DNA of 64,000 bases from Streptomyces sp. NBC_00414 (GCF_036038375.1 NZ_CP107935.1:5456001-5520000), one strand, 5' to 3'. Numbered from the stretch's first letter, positions 17,155-25,967 are shown. The notes: generated from the letters alone by a model not told the origin. Program-made: numbers and translations.

Positions 17155-18176
17155 CGCCCCTGGCGCTTCAGGAGGGCGTCCAGGCGCGGGTACACCGCTC
17201 GGGCGTTGTGCTCCTGGACCGCCGCCAGGTCGTCCGCGGGGAGGTCGGCGGCCTCCGCGTACCGGCGGGTGTCGTCGAAGTGGAAGCCGGTGCACGGGTC
17301 GATGTCCCGGACCGCGCCGATCATCTCCGAGGCGAACAGGATGTTGCGGGCCGGGATCACGTCGTACAGGAGGTCCGAGCCGGCCTGGTGGTAGACGCAG
17401 GTGTCGAAATAGACGTTGCCCAGGACGTGTTCTTCGAGCGGCGGTTTGCCGAGCGCCATCGCCAGGCCCCGGAAGCGGCCCCAGTGGTACGGGACGGCGC
17501 CGCCGCCGTGCGGGATGACGAAACGCAGGGTCGGGAAGTCCGCGAACAGGTCGCCCTGGACCAGCTGCATGAACGCCGTGGTGTCGGCGTTGAGATAGTG
17601 CGCGCCGGTGGTGTGGAAGGCCGGGTTGACGCTCGTACTGACGTGGATCATCGCCGGGATGTCGTACTCGGCCATTTTCTCGTAGAGCGGGTACCAGGAG
17701 CGGTCGGTGAGCGGCGGGGCCGTCCAGTGGCCGCCCGACGGGTCCGGGTTCAGGTTCACCGCGACGGCGCCGAACTCCTCCACGCAGCGGGTGAGTTCGG
17801 GTATGCAGGTCGCGGGGTCGACACCCGGCGACTGCGGGAGCATCGCGGCGGGCACGAAGCGCTCCGGGTACAACTCGGCGACCCGGAAGCAGAGTTCGTT
17901 GCAGATCGCCGCCCAGGCCGCGGACGTCTCGAAGTCCCCGACGTGGTGGGCCATGAAGGACGCGCGCGGCGAGAAGACCGTGACGTCGATGCCGCGCTCG
18001 TCCATCAGCCGCAACTGGTTCGGCTCGACGCTCTCACGCAGTTCGTCGTCGCCGATGCGCGGGTCCGCGCGGTCGGGTGCGGCCGACGGGTCGGTGAGGG
18101 CGGCGGTCTGCCGATCGCGCCAGGCCGCCAGGGCCGGTGGAGCGGTCGTGTAGTGACCGTGACAGTCGATGATCAT
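17151..18176 (-). CDS. ligJ: 4-Oxalomesaconate hydratase (LigJ-like amidohydrolase)
   Basis: A 341-aa enzyme of the amidohydrolase_2 family (PF04909) that would hydrate 4-oxalomesaconate to 4-carboxy-4-hydroxy-2-oxoadipate. It starts MIIDCHGHYTTAPPALAAWR and has the LigJ-like stretches AVAVNLNPDPSGGHWTAPPL, WYPLYEKMAEYDIPAMIHVS, FVIPHGGGAVPYHWGRFRGL and NVYFDTCVYH. The metal site is HGH plus His and Asp/Glu later. ATG 18176 has AAGGA upstream. It is the first gene of the operon and divergent from the OmpR-type regulator 235 bp away. Confidence 0.86.
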   Translation of the reverse strand: MIIDCHGHYTTAPPALAAWRDRQTAALTDPSAAPDRADPRIGDDELRESVEPNQLRLMDERGIDVTVFSPRASFMAHHVGDFETSAAWAAICNELCFRVAELYPERFVPAAMLPQSPGVDPATCIPELTRCVEEFGAVAVNLNPDPSGGHWTAPPLTDRSWYPLYEKMAEYDIPAMIHVSTSVNPAFHTTGAHYLNADTTAFMQLVQGDLFADFPTLRFVIPHGGGAVPYHWGRFRGLAMALGKPPLEEHVLGNVYFDTCVYHQAGSDLLYDVIPARNILFASEMIGAVRDIDPCTGFHFDDTRRYAEAADLPADDLAAVQEHNARAVYPRLDALLKRQGR

Positions 18177-18411
18177 TACGGGGTCCTTCGCAAGCCGGGC
18201 TGCTCTGCTGGGCGCACTGCTGAGTACCGCTGGGTGCCGTGCAGCCTCACCCCGCCCCGCGCCGCCGCACGAGAGGACCGAACACAGAACTAACGTCCCC
18301 TTAACACTCCGGCGGGTGCGGGGCCGGTGTGGTCTACATTCGGTTGCGTGGCTACGGGGAGTGGCCGCGGCGCACGGGAGTGCCATGGCGTGGCCGAAGG
18401 AGGTGGACAGG

Positions 18412-19104
18412 GTGCAGGTACTGCTGGCCGAGGACGACGACGGCGTGGCCGCGGCGCTCGTGGAGGCCCTGTACGACCACGGCCATGTCACCCGGCGGGT
18501 CCGCTACGGCAGGGACGTACTCACCTACCACCGCAGCTCCGACCTGCTCCTTCTCGACCTGGGACTGCCCGACACCGACGGCCTCGACGTGCTGCGCGCG
18601 CTGCGGGCGGTGAGCGACCTGCCGGTGGTGGTGCTCACCGCGCGCGGCGACGAACGCTCGGTGGTGCGCGGGCTGCGCCTCGGCGCCGACGACTACCTCG
18701 TCAAGCCGGTGCGCCTCGCCGAGCTGCTCGCCCGCATCGACGCCGTCACCCGGCGTAACGCCGCGAGGAACGCGCCCGCCGCCGCGCCCGCCGTGCGGAC
18801 GGTCCGGGCCGGTGACGTCGAGGTGGAGCTCGACGCGCGCCGGGTCCGGGTCGGCGGGGCGGAGGTCGAGCTGACCACCAAGGAGTTCGACATCCTCGCC
18901 GTGCTGGCCGGGCGCGCGGGCACGGCGGTCAGCCGCGAGCAGCTCCTGGACGAGGTGTGGGGCGACGCCCACCACGCCGTCTCCCGCTCCCTGGACGTCC
19001 ACCTCACCCAGCTGCGTGCCAAGCTGCGCCGCCCCGGCCTGCTCACCACGATCCGGGGCTTCGGCTACCGCTTCGGGACCTCGACGCGCACCGACGAGGA
19101 CTGA
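18412..19104 (+). CDS. OmpR/TctD-type response regulator
   Basis: A 230-aa winged-helix regulator. The receiver has AEDDD (6-10), phospho-acceptor Asp49 (LLLLDLGLPDTDG) and Lys in YLVKPVRL. The DNA-binding winged helix carries ELTTKEFDILAVLAGRAG, EVWGD and TIRGFGYRFG. The GTG at 18412 is chosen because a near-perfect AAGGAGG (18397-18403) lies 8 bases upstream; an ATG at 18385 lies before this site. It begins a regulator/kinase/TAXI operon and is divergent from ligJ, which it may also control. Confidence 0.93.
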   Translation: MQVLLAEDDDGVAAALVEALYDHGHVTRRVRYGRDVLTYHRSSDLLLLDLGLPDTDGLDVLRALRAVSDLPVVVLTARGDERSVVRGLRLGADDYLVKPVRLAELLARIDAVTRRNAARNAPAAAPAVRTVRAGDVEVELDARRVRVGGAEVELTTKEFDILAVLAGRAGTAVSREQLLDEVWGDAHHAVSRSLDVHLTQLRAKLRRPGLLTTIRGFGYRFGTSTRTDED

Positions 19105-19114
19105 GGGGCGAGGC

Positions 19115-20650
19115 GTGCGCACCAGGGTCCAGGCCGCGCTGCTGCTGTTCGTCGTGATCGCGGTGGCCGCGTTCGCCGTCCCGCTGCTGCTGTTCACCGC
19201 GTCCGACCGCACCCAGCAGCTGGTGCTGGCCCGCAGCGCGGACCTCGACCGCTTCGCGGCCCTGATGGACCAGGCCGCGGCGACCGGCGACACCTCGGCC
19301 GTCGCCGCCGAGGCCCGGCGCTACACCGAGCTGTACGGCGAACCGCTCGTCGTCACCGACACCCGCCGCAGAACCGTCGTGCAGACCGGTGGGATGCGGG
19401 CCGGGGATCCGGCCGTCACCGAGCTGCTCGACGCGGCGCTGCGCAACCAGACCGCGCATCCCTCGGGCGCGCTGCGTCCCTGGTCGCGGGGGTACCGGAT
19501 GTTCGCCGAGCCCGCCGGAACGGGGACGCGGGTCTCCGGGGCCGTGGTGCTGCGGGCCTCGGTGGGGACGGCCGCGGACGAGATCACCCGGCGCTGGGCC
19601 GCCGTCCTGGCGGGGGCCGCGCTGGTCGCCGTCGCCTGCGCGGTCCTCGCGCGGGCCGCGACGGGCTGGGTGGTCAGCCCGCTGCGCCGGCTCGACCGGG
19701 CGGTGGGCCAGCTCGCCGCGGGGCTCCCGCCCGAACAGACCCGGGCGGGCGGCCCGCCGGAACTGCGCCAGCTCGCGATCGGCTTCAACCGCATGGCGCG
19801 TACGGTCACCGCCGCCCTGGAGCAGCAGCGCAGACTCGTCGCCGACACCTCCCACCAGATGCGCAACCCCATGGCGGCGCTGCGGCTGCGCGTCGACGCC
19901 CTGCACACGCACCTGGCCCCGTCGGGCGAGCGCACCTACACCGGGGTCACCACCGAACTCGACCGGCTTGAGACCCTCCTCGACGATCTGCTGGCCCTCG
20001 CCACCGCGGAACACCGGGCCGGGGAGCTGACGGTGACCGACGGCTCGGGCGTCCACTGCGACGCGACGGCGGTGGCGGCGGACCGGTACCGCCTGTGGGA
20101 GCCGGTCGCCGGACGCGCCGGAGTCCGGCTGACCCTCGAATCCGCCACGCCCCCGGTCCCGGCGGCCTGCACGGACCGCGAACTCGCCCAGATCACGGAC
20201 ATCCTCCTGGACAACGCCATCAAGTACGCGGGCCGGGGCGCCGGGATCACTCTCCACTGCACCACCGAGCACAGCGCCGACGGCATCCCGGCGGTGGCGG
20301 TCCTCACCGTGACCGACGACGGCCCCGGCCTCGACGCGGACGAACTGGCCCTGGCCGGCACGAGGTTCTGGCGCTCGGGCCGCCAACGCGAGAACGGCAC
20401 GGCGGGTACGGGCCTGGGCCTGGCCATCGCCGAACAACTGCTGGCGGGACGGGGCGGCCGACTGGAGCTGACGGCGGCGCGACCGCGCGGACTGCGGGCG
20501 AGGGCGCTGGTCCCGGTGGCGGTGGCGGTGAGCGGCGGCACCGACGGCCGGGGTGGCGCAGATGATCGTTGCGACGCGCCCGACGGCCGGGGCGCACACG
20601 ACGGCCGGAGCACGCACGACGGCCGGGGCGCGCCCGGGGATGCGCGATGA
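19115..20650 (+). CDS. Sensor histidine kinase (HAMP, HisKA, HATPase)
   Basis: A 511-aa kinase. TM1 (QAALLLFVVIAVAAFAVPLL), an extracellular sensor (about 40-155) and TM2 (AAVLAGAALVAVACAVLARA) are followed by HAMP. HisKA has LVADTSHQMRNPMAALRLRV with phospho-acceptor His247 and Gln where Glu is usual. HATPase shows DNAIKYA, VTDDGPGLD and GTGLGLAIAEQLL. The C-terminal 35 residues are a degenerate tandem repeat of DGRG-containing units (from near 20553), a low-complexity tail. GTG 19115 has GGGGCGAGG upstream; the stop overlaps the next ATG (ATGA). The layout resembles TctDE-type tricarboxylate-sensing systems. Confidence 0.92.
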   Translation: MRTRVQAALLLFVVIAVAAFAVPLLLFTASDRTQQLVLARSADLDRFAALMDQAAATGDTSAVAAEARRYTELYGEPLVVTDTRRRTVVQTGGMRAGDPAVTELLDAALRNQTAHPSGALRPWSRGYRMFAEPAGTGTRVSGAVVLRASVGTAADEITRRWAAVLAGAALVAVACAVLARAATGWVVSPLRRLDRAVGQLAAGLPPEQTRAGGPPELRQLAIGFNRMARTVTAALEQQRRLVADTSHQMRNPMAALRLRVDALHTHLAPSGERTYTGVTTELDRLETLLDDLLALATAEHRAGELTVTDGSGVHCDATAVAADRYRLWEPVAGRAGVRLTLESATPPVPAACTDRELAQITDILLDNAIKYAGRGAGITLHCTTEHSADGIPAVAVLTVTDDGPGLDADELALAGTRFWRSGRQRENGTAGTGLGLAIAEQLLAGRGGRLELTAARPRGLRARALVPVAVAVSGGTDGRGGADDRCDAPDGRGAHDGRSTHDGRGAPGDAR

Positions 20651-21660
20651 CCCCCCGCCCCCGCCCCGGCTCCCGCCCCGTCGACCGCCGCACCCTCCTG
20701 CACGCCGCCCTCGGCACGGCGGCCGTCGCCGTGCTCGGTGGCGCGCTCACCGCCGACACCTCCGGGCAGCGCCCCGGCCCGAGCGGTGTCCTGCGCGTCG
20801 CGACCGGCGAACCCACGGCGTTCTACGAGGCGTTCGGCCGCCTCCTCACCGCGGAACTGGAGTCGGCGTACCCCCGCCTGAGCTGCCGCGTCCGCACCAC
20901 CGCGGGCAGCCTCACCAATATCGAGCTGCTCCGCGACCGCCGCGCCGACCTCGGACTCGTCCTCACCGACACGGCACTGGCCGCCCAGGGCACCGACCTC
21001 TTCCCGCGGCCGGTGCCCCTGCGCGCGATCGGCCGGGTGTACGAGACCTACCTGCAGTTCGTCGTCCGCGCCGACTCACCCGTGCGCGAGGTGTCCGACC
21101 TGGTCGGACACCCGGTCTCGCTCGGCGCGACCGGGTCGGGCGCGGCCGTGCTCGGCGAACGGATCCTGCACGCGGCCGGCCTCACCCCGGGGACCGACGT
21201 ACCCGTGCTCCACCTTCCGCTGGCCGACGCGGCCGAGGCGATGCGGGCCGGTTCGATCGACGCCCTGATCGTCGCGGGCGGCGTGCCGCTGCCCGTCCTG
21301 TCCGGCCTCGACGAACGCCCCGGTCTGCGGTTCCTGCCGCTGGCCGGGCTGCTGCCCCGGCTCGGCGGTCGCGACGGCCGGGCCGGTTCCGGTCTGGAGG
21401 AGGTGTCCCTGCCGCAGGGCGCGTACCGGTCGGCGGGCGGGGTCGAGACCATCGGGGTGTCCAACCTGCTGGTGTGCCGCCCCGACCTCCCGCACGCCGT
21501 AGCCGAGGCACTGACCCGCCTGCTGGTCCTGCGGGCGACGGCCCTGGTCCCCGACAACGCCGTCGGCACCCAGTTCCTCGACGTCGGCAGCCTGATCGGC
21601 ACGGGTGGCATCGCCCTGCACCCCGGGGCGGCCGAGGCGTACCGGGCGCTGCACGGCTGA
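20647..21660 (+). CDS. TAXI-family TRAP solute-binding protein
   Basis: A 337-aa exported protein. A twin-arginine-like N-terminus (RPVDRRTLLHAALGTAAVAV) leads to the TAXI fold: LRVATGEPTAFYEAFGRLLT, CRVRTTAGSLTNIELLRDRR, ADLGLVLTDTA, VYETYLQFVVRAD and HPVSLGATGSGAAVLGERIL. TAXI proteins bind organic acids such as glutamate or dicarboxylates for TRAP transporters. No TRAP membrane subunit is present here, and the gene is translationally coupled to the kinase. A role as ligand-binding co-sensor for the kinase is therefore plausible but inferred. Confidence 0.9.
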   Translation: MTPRPRPGSRPVDRRTLLHAALGTAAVAVLGGALTADTSGQRPGPSGVLRVATGEPTAFYEAFGRLLTAELESAYPRLSCRVRTTAGSLTNIELLRDRRADLGLVLTDTALAAQGTDLFPRPVPLRAIGRVYETYLQFVVRADSPVREVSDLVGHPVSLGATGSGAAVLGERILHAAGLTPGTDVPVLHLPLADAAEAMRAGSIDALIVAGGVPLPVLSGLDERPGLRFLPLAGLLPRLGGRDGRAGSGLEEVSLPQGAYRSAGGVETIGVSNLLVCRPDLPHAVAEALTRLLVLRATALVPDNAVGTQFLDVGSLIGTGGIALHPGAAEAYRALHG

Positions 21661-21789
21661 GGCGGGGAGGGGGCGTGCATAGGCGGACGGGTGGTGAAAG
21701 GGCGCAATCGAGTCGGGCATCAATTCGAGTGCGCGCTCCCCGGGTGACAAGGGCTTTCCAAGATCTTTCGGCTGCTAACTTCCCGCCTC

Positions 21790-23133
21790 GTGATTCATAC
21801 AGTTATCGCGGATATCGCTCCTGATGAGCCCGTATGGCCGTTTCCCGGGCCGGCCCCTCTGCCGCAGGACGTGTACCGGCCCGTCCTGATGCGTCCCACG
21901 GAGCCCGAGGAGGAGGCGGCCCTCGTCGCGCTGCTGGAATCGGGTGCCGTACGTGAGGTCCACGACCGTATCGACGACCAGTTGGCGGAGCTGGTCGGCT
22001 GTCTGCGGCCGGGCGATTCGCTGGACGCGCGGGACCTGGCGGCCGTCGTCACCGAGTTGTGCGGCGGCATTCCGCGAAGGCGGTACGGCACCTGGGTCCA
22101 CTACCCGTGGTCGGGGCGGCTGGTGCACGTCCTGCCGGCCGACGAGTTCCGCCTGGTCCGGACCGACCGCAACCGGGACAAGATCACCCGGGCCGAACAG
22201 CTGACGCTGCTCGGGCGCCGTATCGGCGTACTGGGCCTGTCGGTGGGCAACAGCGCGGCGCTCACGTGTGCCATGGAGGGCGTAGGAGGATCGTTCCGGC
22301 TGGCGGACTTCGACCGGCTGGGCCTGTCCAACCTCAACCGGCTGCGCGCCGGGATCCACGACCTCGGAGTGGAGAAGACCGTGCTGTGCGCACGGCAGTT
22401 GTACGAGATCGACCCCTACCTCGATGTCGAGATCTTCCGTGCGGGGGTGACGGAGGAGACCGTCGGTGACTTCTTCGACGGCGTTCCCGGCACGGCTTCG
22501 GGTACGGCTTCCGGCGCGGCTCCGGACGGGGCTTCCGGCTCCGGGCTCGATCTGCTCGTCGAGGAGTGCGACACCCTCTGGGCGAAGTTCGCCGCCCGCG
22601 AGCACGCCCGCGCCCGCCGCGTCCCCGTCCTGATGGACGCCAACGACCGCGGTCTGCTGGACGTGGAGCGCTTCGACGAGGAGCCGGACCGGCCCCTCTT
22701 CCACGGCCGGGCGGGTACGAGCACCGCGCAGGACGTCCGGGGCCTCGACGCCGCCGGTGCGCGCGCACTCCTGCTGCGGATCGTGGACGAGAGCAGGCTC
22801 AGCCCGGCCATGACCGACGCCCTCGGCCGGATCGGCCGCACCCTGTCCAGCTGGCCGCAGCTGGCGAGCGGCGTCATGCTCGGCGGAGCCCTGGTCGCCG
22901 ACACCGCCCGGCGCGTCCTGCTGGGCGCGCCCGTGCCGTCGGGCCGCTACTACGTGGACCTGGAAGCCCTGGTCGGCGCCGAGGAGCCCGCCTCTGGCGC
23001 GGCCGGGCAACCCGTCACCGCACTGCCCCTCCCCGGGCGACCCGGCACGGCGCAGCCCCTCCCGGGGCAACCCACTTCCGTCGGCGCACGGCAGCCCCGC
23101 CCCCTCGGAGCCGCGTTCGGAGACGCGTCATGA
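21790..23133 (+). CDS. E1-like ThiF-family adenylyltransferase (Rv1355c-like)
   Basis: A 447-aa protein. An N-terminal region of about 145 residues (LMRPTEPEEEAALVALLESG) precedes a Rossmann-type E1 domain. This has the nucleotide loop RIGVLGLSVGNSAA, the DFDRLGLSNLNR motif that contacts ATP/Mg in ThiF/MoeB, and LDLLVEECDTLWAKFAAREH. Such proteins adenylate a C-terminal carboxylate of a protein or peptide. No ubiquitin-like or sulfur-carrier gene is nearby. The C-terminus is a Pro/Gly-rich repeat tail (GQPVTALPLPGRPGTAQPLP). GTG 21790 is the only start near the domain. It is coupled to the GNAT gene (ATGA). Confidence 0.82.
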   Translation: MIHTVIADIAPDEPVWPFPGPAPLPQDVYRPVLMRPTEPEEEAALVALLESGAVREVHDRIDDQLAELVGCLRPGDSLDARDLAAVVTELCGGIPRRRYGTWVHYPWSGRLVHVLPADEFRLVRTDRNRDKITRAEQLTLLGRRIGVLGLSVGNSAALTCAMEGVGGSFRLADFDRLGLSNLNRLRAGIHDLGVEKTVLCARQLYEIDPYLDVEIFRAGVTEETVGDFFDGVPGTASGTASGAAPDGASGSGLDLLVEECDTLWAKFAAREHARARRVPVLMDANDRGLLDVERFDEEPDRPLFHGRAGTSTAQDVRGLDAAGARALLLRIVDESRLSPAMTDALGRIGRTLSSWPQLASGVMLGGALVADTARRVLLGAPVPSGRYYVDLEALVGAEEPASGAAGQPVTALPLPGRPGTAQPLPGQPTSVGARQPRPLGAAFGDAS

Positions 23134-23735
23134 CGCATCTCCCCGAACTGCACGGCGAGCACCTGTGGCTGCGTGAACTGCGGGCCACCGACCTCGCCCC
23201 CTTCGAACGGATCCACACCCACCGCGTCCTGACCCGCTACCTCGGTATCGACCGCATGGACGCCCGGCAGGCACAGGACGCCTTCGCGCAGTGCCTGGCC
23301 CAGCCCTACACCCACCCGCGCCGCAAGCACACCCTCGCCGTCTGCGCGCCGGGCGACGACACCGTGGTCGGAACCATGGGCCTGCTCGTCGAGGAGTACG
23401 GCAGCAACGCGATGCTCACCTCGCTCGTCCTGCTGCCCGACTCGCCCGTCCGCGGCCACGGCCACGAAGCCGGCCGCCTGCTGATGGCCTACGGCTTCGG
23501 CACCCTCGGCCTGCACCGGATCTGGGCCGGCCACCGCGCCGACCACACCCGGATGAGCGAGGTCATGCGCGCCGCCGGCCTGCACCCCGAGGCCACCTTG
23601 CGGGAGCTGTTCCACACCCAGGGCACCTGGCACGACGTCACCACGTACGCCGCCCTGGCCCCGGAGTGGTGCCGTTCGGCCACCCCCGCCGAACAGGCCA
23701 TCCTCGCCGACGGCGGCAGGCTCCTGCCCGTCTGA
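23130..23735 (+). CDS. GNAT-family N-acetyltransferase (RimJ/RimL-like)
   Basis: A 201-aa acetyltransferase. It opens with HLWLRELRATDLAPFERIHT, typical of the RimJ/L acetyltransferase_3 branch, followed by TVVGTMGLLVEEYGSNAMLT, the acetyl-CoA loop region SPVRGHGHEAGRLLMAYGFG, and LHRIWAGHRADHTRMSEVMR. It is translationally coupled to the E1-like gene. The substrate is unknown; the coupling suggests that a peptide or protein amine is modified together with carboxylate activation. A strong terminator follows. Confidence 0.87.
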   Translation: MTHLPELHGEHLWLRELRATDLAPFERIHTHRVLTRYLGIDRMDARQAQDAFAQCLAQPYTHPRRKHTLAVCAPGDDTVVGTMGLLVEEYGSNAMLTSLVLLPDSPVRGHGHEAGRLLMAYGFGTLGLHRIWAGHRADHTRMSEVMRAAGLHPEATLRELFHTQGTWHDVTTYAALAPEWCRSATPAEQAILADGGRLLPV

Positions 23736-23797
23736 CCGGCACCAGCCGCACTCCGTCGTGCCCGTCGTGTGCGTCGTGGCGGGAGCCGGGTCCAGCC

Positions 23798-23835
23798 GCC
23801 CGGCGCCCGACCGGAATGCCGGTCGGGCGCCGGGC
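23798..23835 (+). terminator. Strong intrinsic hairpin after the E1/GNAT operon
   Basis: A 17-bp perfect stem (23798-23814 with 23819-23835) encloses an AATG loop; the core is CCCGACCGG-AATG-CCGGTCGGG. It lies 63 bases after the GNAT stop. Confidence 0.85.
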
Positions 23836-23892
23836 AGTGACGCCGCCAGCGCCGGGCAGTGACGCCGCCAGCGCCGGGCAGTGACGCCGCCA
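23827..23892. repeat. 22-bp tandem repeat, three perfect copies
   Basis: The unit GCGCCGGGCAGTGACGCCGC-CA is repeated three times without change (23827-23848, 23849-23870, 23871-23892). The first copy starts within the 3' arm of the terminator hairpin. The rest of the intergenic stretch to 24076 shows no gene. Confidence 0.92.
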
Positions 23893-24076
23893 GGTCCCGG
23901 CCGGCGCGCGCCCGCACGGCCCCCGGGCCGGACACCGCGACACCGTCCGCCAACACCGCGTCGAGCTGGGTAAGCCTCCTGACTTCTTCGGCAAGGACCC
24001 TGGTGCCGGTCGGGACCTGCGCGTAAGTGCGTACGTGGCCTCCCGGGCAGGGGTGGCGGACGGGCAAGATGTCCTC

Positions 24077-24439
24077 ATGACAAAGCTGCCAGTACGGCCG
24101 GCCCGGCGAAGCTCCTCGGGCTCGGTGCTGTCGTTGTGGTCGCAGGACTCCGTGCTGTCGATCGGCTCGGTGGGCTCGGTGCTGTCCGTGGGCTCCGTGG
24201 GTTCGGCCCTGTCGGTCGCCTCGATCGGAAGCGCCCTGTCGGCCGGCTCGATCGGCTCGTCCCTGTCGCTGATCTCGACCGGCTCATGGCTGAGTACGGG
24301 ATCGCTGTTCTCCGCGCAGTCGCGGTGGTCGGTGCTGTCGTGGCGCTCGACCGGCGGGTTCCTGGCGGTGGGAGCGGTGGGAGCGGCCGCCGGCGGGGCA
24401 CTGCTGGCGGCACGGCTGCTGCACAGGGCCGAAGGGTGA
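24077..24439 (+). CDS. Serine-rich nonapeptide-repeat protein with C-terminal membrane helix
   Basis: A 120-aa protein. After a basic N-terminus (MTKLPVRPARRSSSG) it consists of about eight units of the pattern SxLSxxSxG: SVLSIGSVG, SVLSVGSVG, SALSVASIG, SALSAGSIG, SSLSLISTG and SWLSTGSLF, then two diverged units. Ser recurs every third residue, which would suit a small beta-solenoid or stacked fold. It ends with a hydrophobic helix (GFLAVGAVGAAAGGALLAAR) and a basic tail, as in a tail-anchored membrane protein. ATG 24077 is chosen; an in-frame start at 24035 exists. I do not recognise a function. It stands alone before the PAP2 gene. Confidence 0.72.
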   Translation: MTKLPVRPARRSSSGSVLSLWSQDSVLSIGSVGSVLSVGSVGSALSVASIGSALSAGSIGSSLSLISTGSWLSTGSLFSAQSRWSVLSWRSTGGFLAVGAVGAAAGGALLAARLLHRAEG

Positions 24440-24557
24440 GGGCGGAACCCCAACCGCGCTCCCTCCGTCTTCCCCTGCTGAGAGGCCCGTCGGGGTGACG
24501 ACCGACATCGACCGCGAACCCTGACCCTGCCCGTATCTAGCAAATCGACTGAAGAAC

Positions 24558-25967
24558 TTGAAACATATAAAACCGCAGGTCTTCGCACGAATAGACCGCA
24601 GTACGGTGTCCGCCGCATGGCGTCGACGACGGGTGAGACTCTGGGCCGTGGTGGGTGCGGCGGCCCTCGGCTTCATGATCATGCTGGAGATCGCCGCGCG
24701 CCACTACGGCCTGCCGGGGCCGATGACCAACCAGGTGCGAGAGGTGATATTCGCCCCCAAGTCGGGCGGGCTGCTGTACGCGAGCATGGCGCTGACGCTG
24801 GTGGTGCTCCCCTGGCGGCAACGGTTCGTCGCGATCGGTGCCGCGCTCGGTGTCGACGCCGTCTTCTGGCTGGTCCGATGGGCGGCCGACGTGAAGGTGA
24901 CCGACGGCCACCCCTTCGGCAACGGCGCGTTGTGGGTGATCCTGGGCTGTGCCGTCGTCGCCCTCACCCGCCGCACCGGCCCGGACCGGGTTCTGCTGCT
25001 GAAGGGCGTCGGGCTGGGCCTGCTGCTGGTGGTGGGCCGCAAGACCGGCGACACCTGGCTGCTGATCACCTCCAAGACGCGCCCCATGGTGCTCGACCAG
25101 TACATGGCGACCGCCGACCACGCGCTGGGCAACCTCTCCTGGCCGATGGGCAGGCTGGTCACCGCCACCGGCGCGATCGGCTTCAACTTCCTCGACTTCG
25201 TCTACGGCCAGCTCGCGGTGGCCGCGGTCGTCGTCGCGCTCTACCAACTGCGCAACGTGGCGGCCGAACGCCGCTTCCCCGGCCATCACCTGGTGCGTAC
25301 CTTCCTGCTGGTGGGCCTCCTCGGGCCGGCCATCTACATGATCTTCCCGGTGGTCGGACCGGTGTTCGCCTTCGGCGACGGCGCCGAGCACTGGACGGCG
25401 CTCAGCATGTGGTCGGCCGACGCGCCCCCCAGCGCGCCCTGGGCGGTGGGCGACCTGTGGCCGCAGACGCCGCCGCCGATCGCCGCCCCGCACGCCATGC
25501 CGTTCGACGAGGTGACCCCGCGCAACTGCATGCCGAGCCTGCACACGGCATGGGCTGTCACGATCTTCGTCCACTCCCGGAAGGGCCCGCGGGCCATACG
25601 GTTCGCGGGTGCGTTCTGGCTGGTCGCGACGCTGGCCGCGACGCTGGGATTCGGCTACCACTACGGCGCCGACCTCGTCGCCGGCGTGGTGTTCGTGCTC
25701 ACCATCGAGGCAGCCCTGCGCTCGCACGACCGCGGCTGGGACCGATCGGGGATCCGGCTGACGGCCCACGGCGCGACCGTGTTCGCCGCGCTCCTGGTGG
25801 CCTACCGCTGGCTGCCGTCGGAGATGGCCGCGTACCCGTGGGCCTACGGACCACTGGTCGTACTGGCGATGGCCTCGGTGATCTACGGCTACGTACGGAC
25901 CACGACGTCGTGGGAGCCGAAGGCCGCACCGGCCCGGCAACTGGACCCGCAACCCGAACCGGCCTGA
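24558..25967 (+). CDS. PAP2-superfamily membrane phosphatase/transferase
   Basis: A polytopic membrane protein of about 469 aa with some ten TM helices. The C-terminal part holds the PAP2_3 active-site motifs: PRNCMPSLHTAWAVTIFVHS (catalytic His about 329) and FGYHYGADLVAGVVFVLTIE (second His and Asp). This arrangement is found in phosphatidic-acid phosphatases and in inositol-phosphorylceramide-synthase-like phosphotransferases. The acceptor is unknown. The start is uncertain: TTG 24558 gives a complete basic N-terminus, while GTG 24606 is an alternative. The upstream bases (24535-24580) are unusually AT-rich and may hold the promoter. Confidence 0.85.
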   Translation: MKHIKPQVFARIDRSTVSAAWRRRRVRLWAVVGAAALGFMIMLEIAARHYGLPGPMTNQVREVIFAPKSGGLLYASMALTLVVLPWRQRFVAIGAALGVDAVFWLVRWAADVKVTDGHPFGNGALWVILGCAVVALTRRTGPDRVLLLKGVGLGLLLVVGRKTGDTWLLITSKTRPMVLDQYMATADHALGNLSWPMGRLVTATGAIGFNFLDFVYGQLAVAAVVVALYQLRNVAAERRFPGHHLVRTFLLVGLLGPAIYMIFPVVGPVFAFGDGAEHWTALSMWSADAPPSAPWAVGDLWPQTPPPIAAPHAMPFDEVTPRNCMPSLHTAWAVTIFVHSRKGPRAIRFAGAFWLVATLAATLGFGYHYGADLVAGVVFVLTIEAALRSHDRGWDRSGIRLTAHGATVFAALLVAYRWLPSEMAAYPWAYGPLVVLAMASVIYGYVRTTTSWEPKAAPARQLDPQPEPA

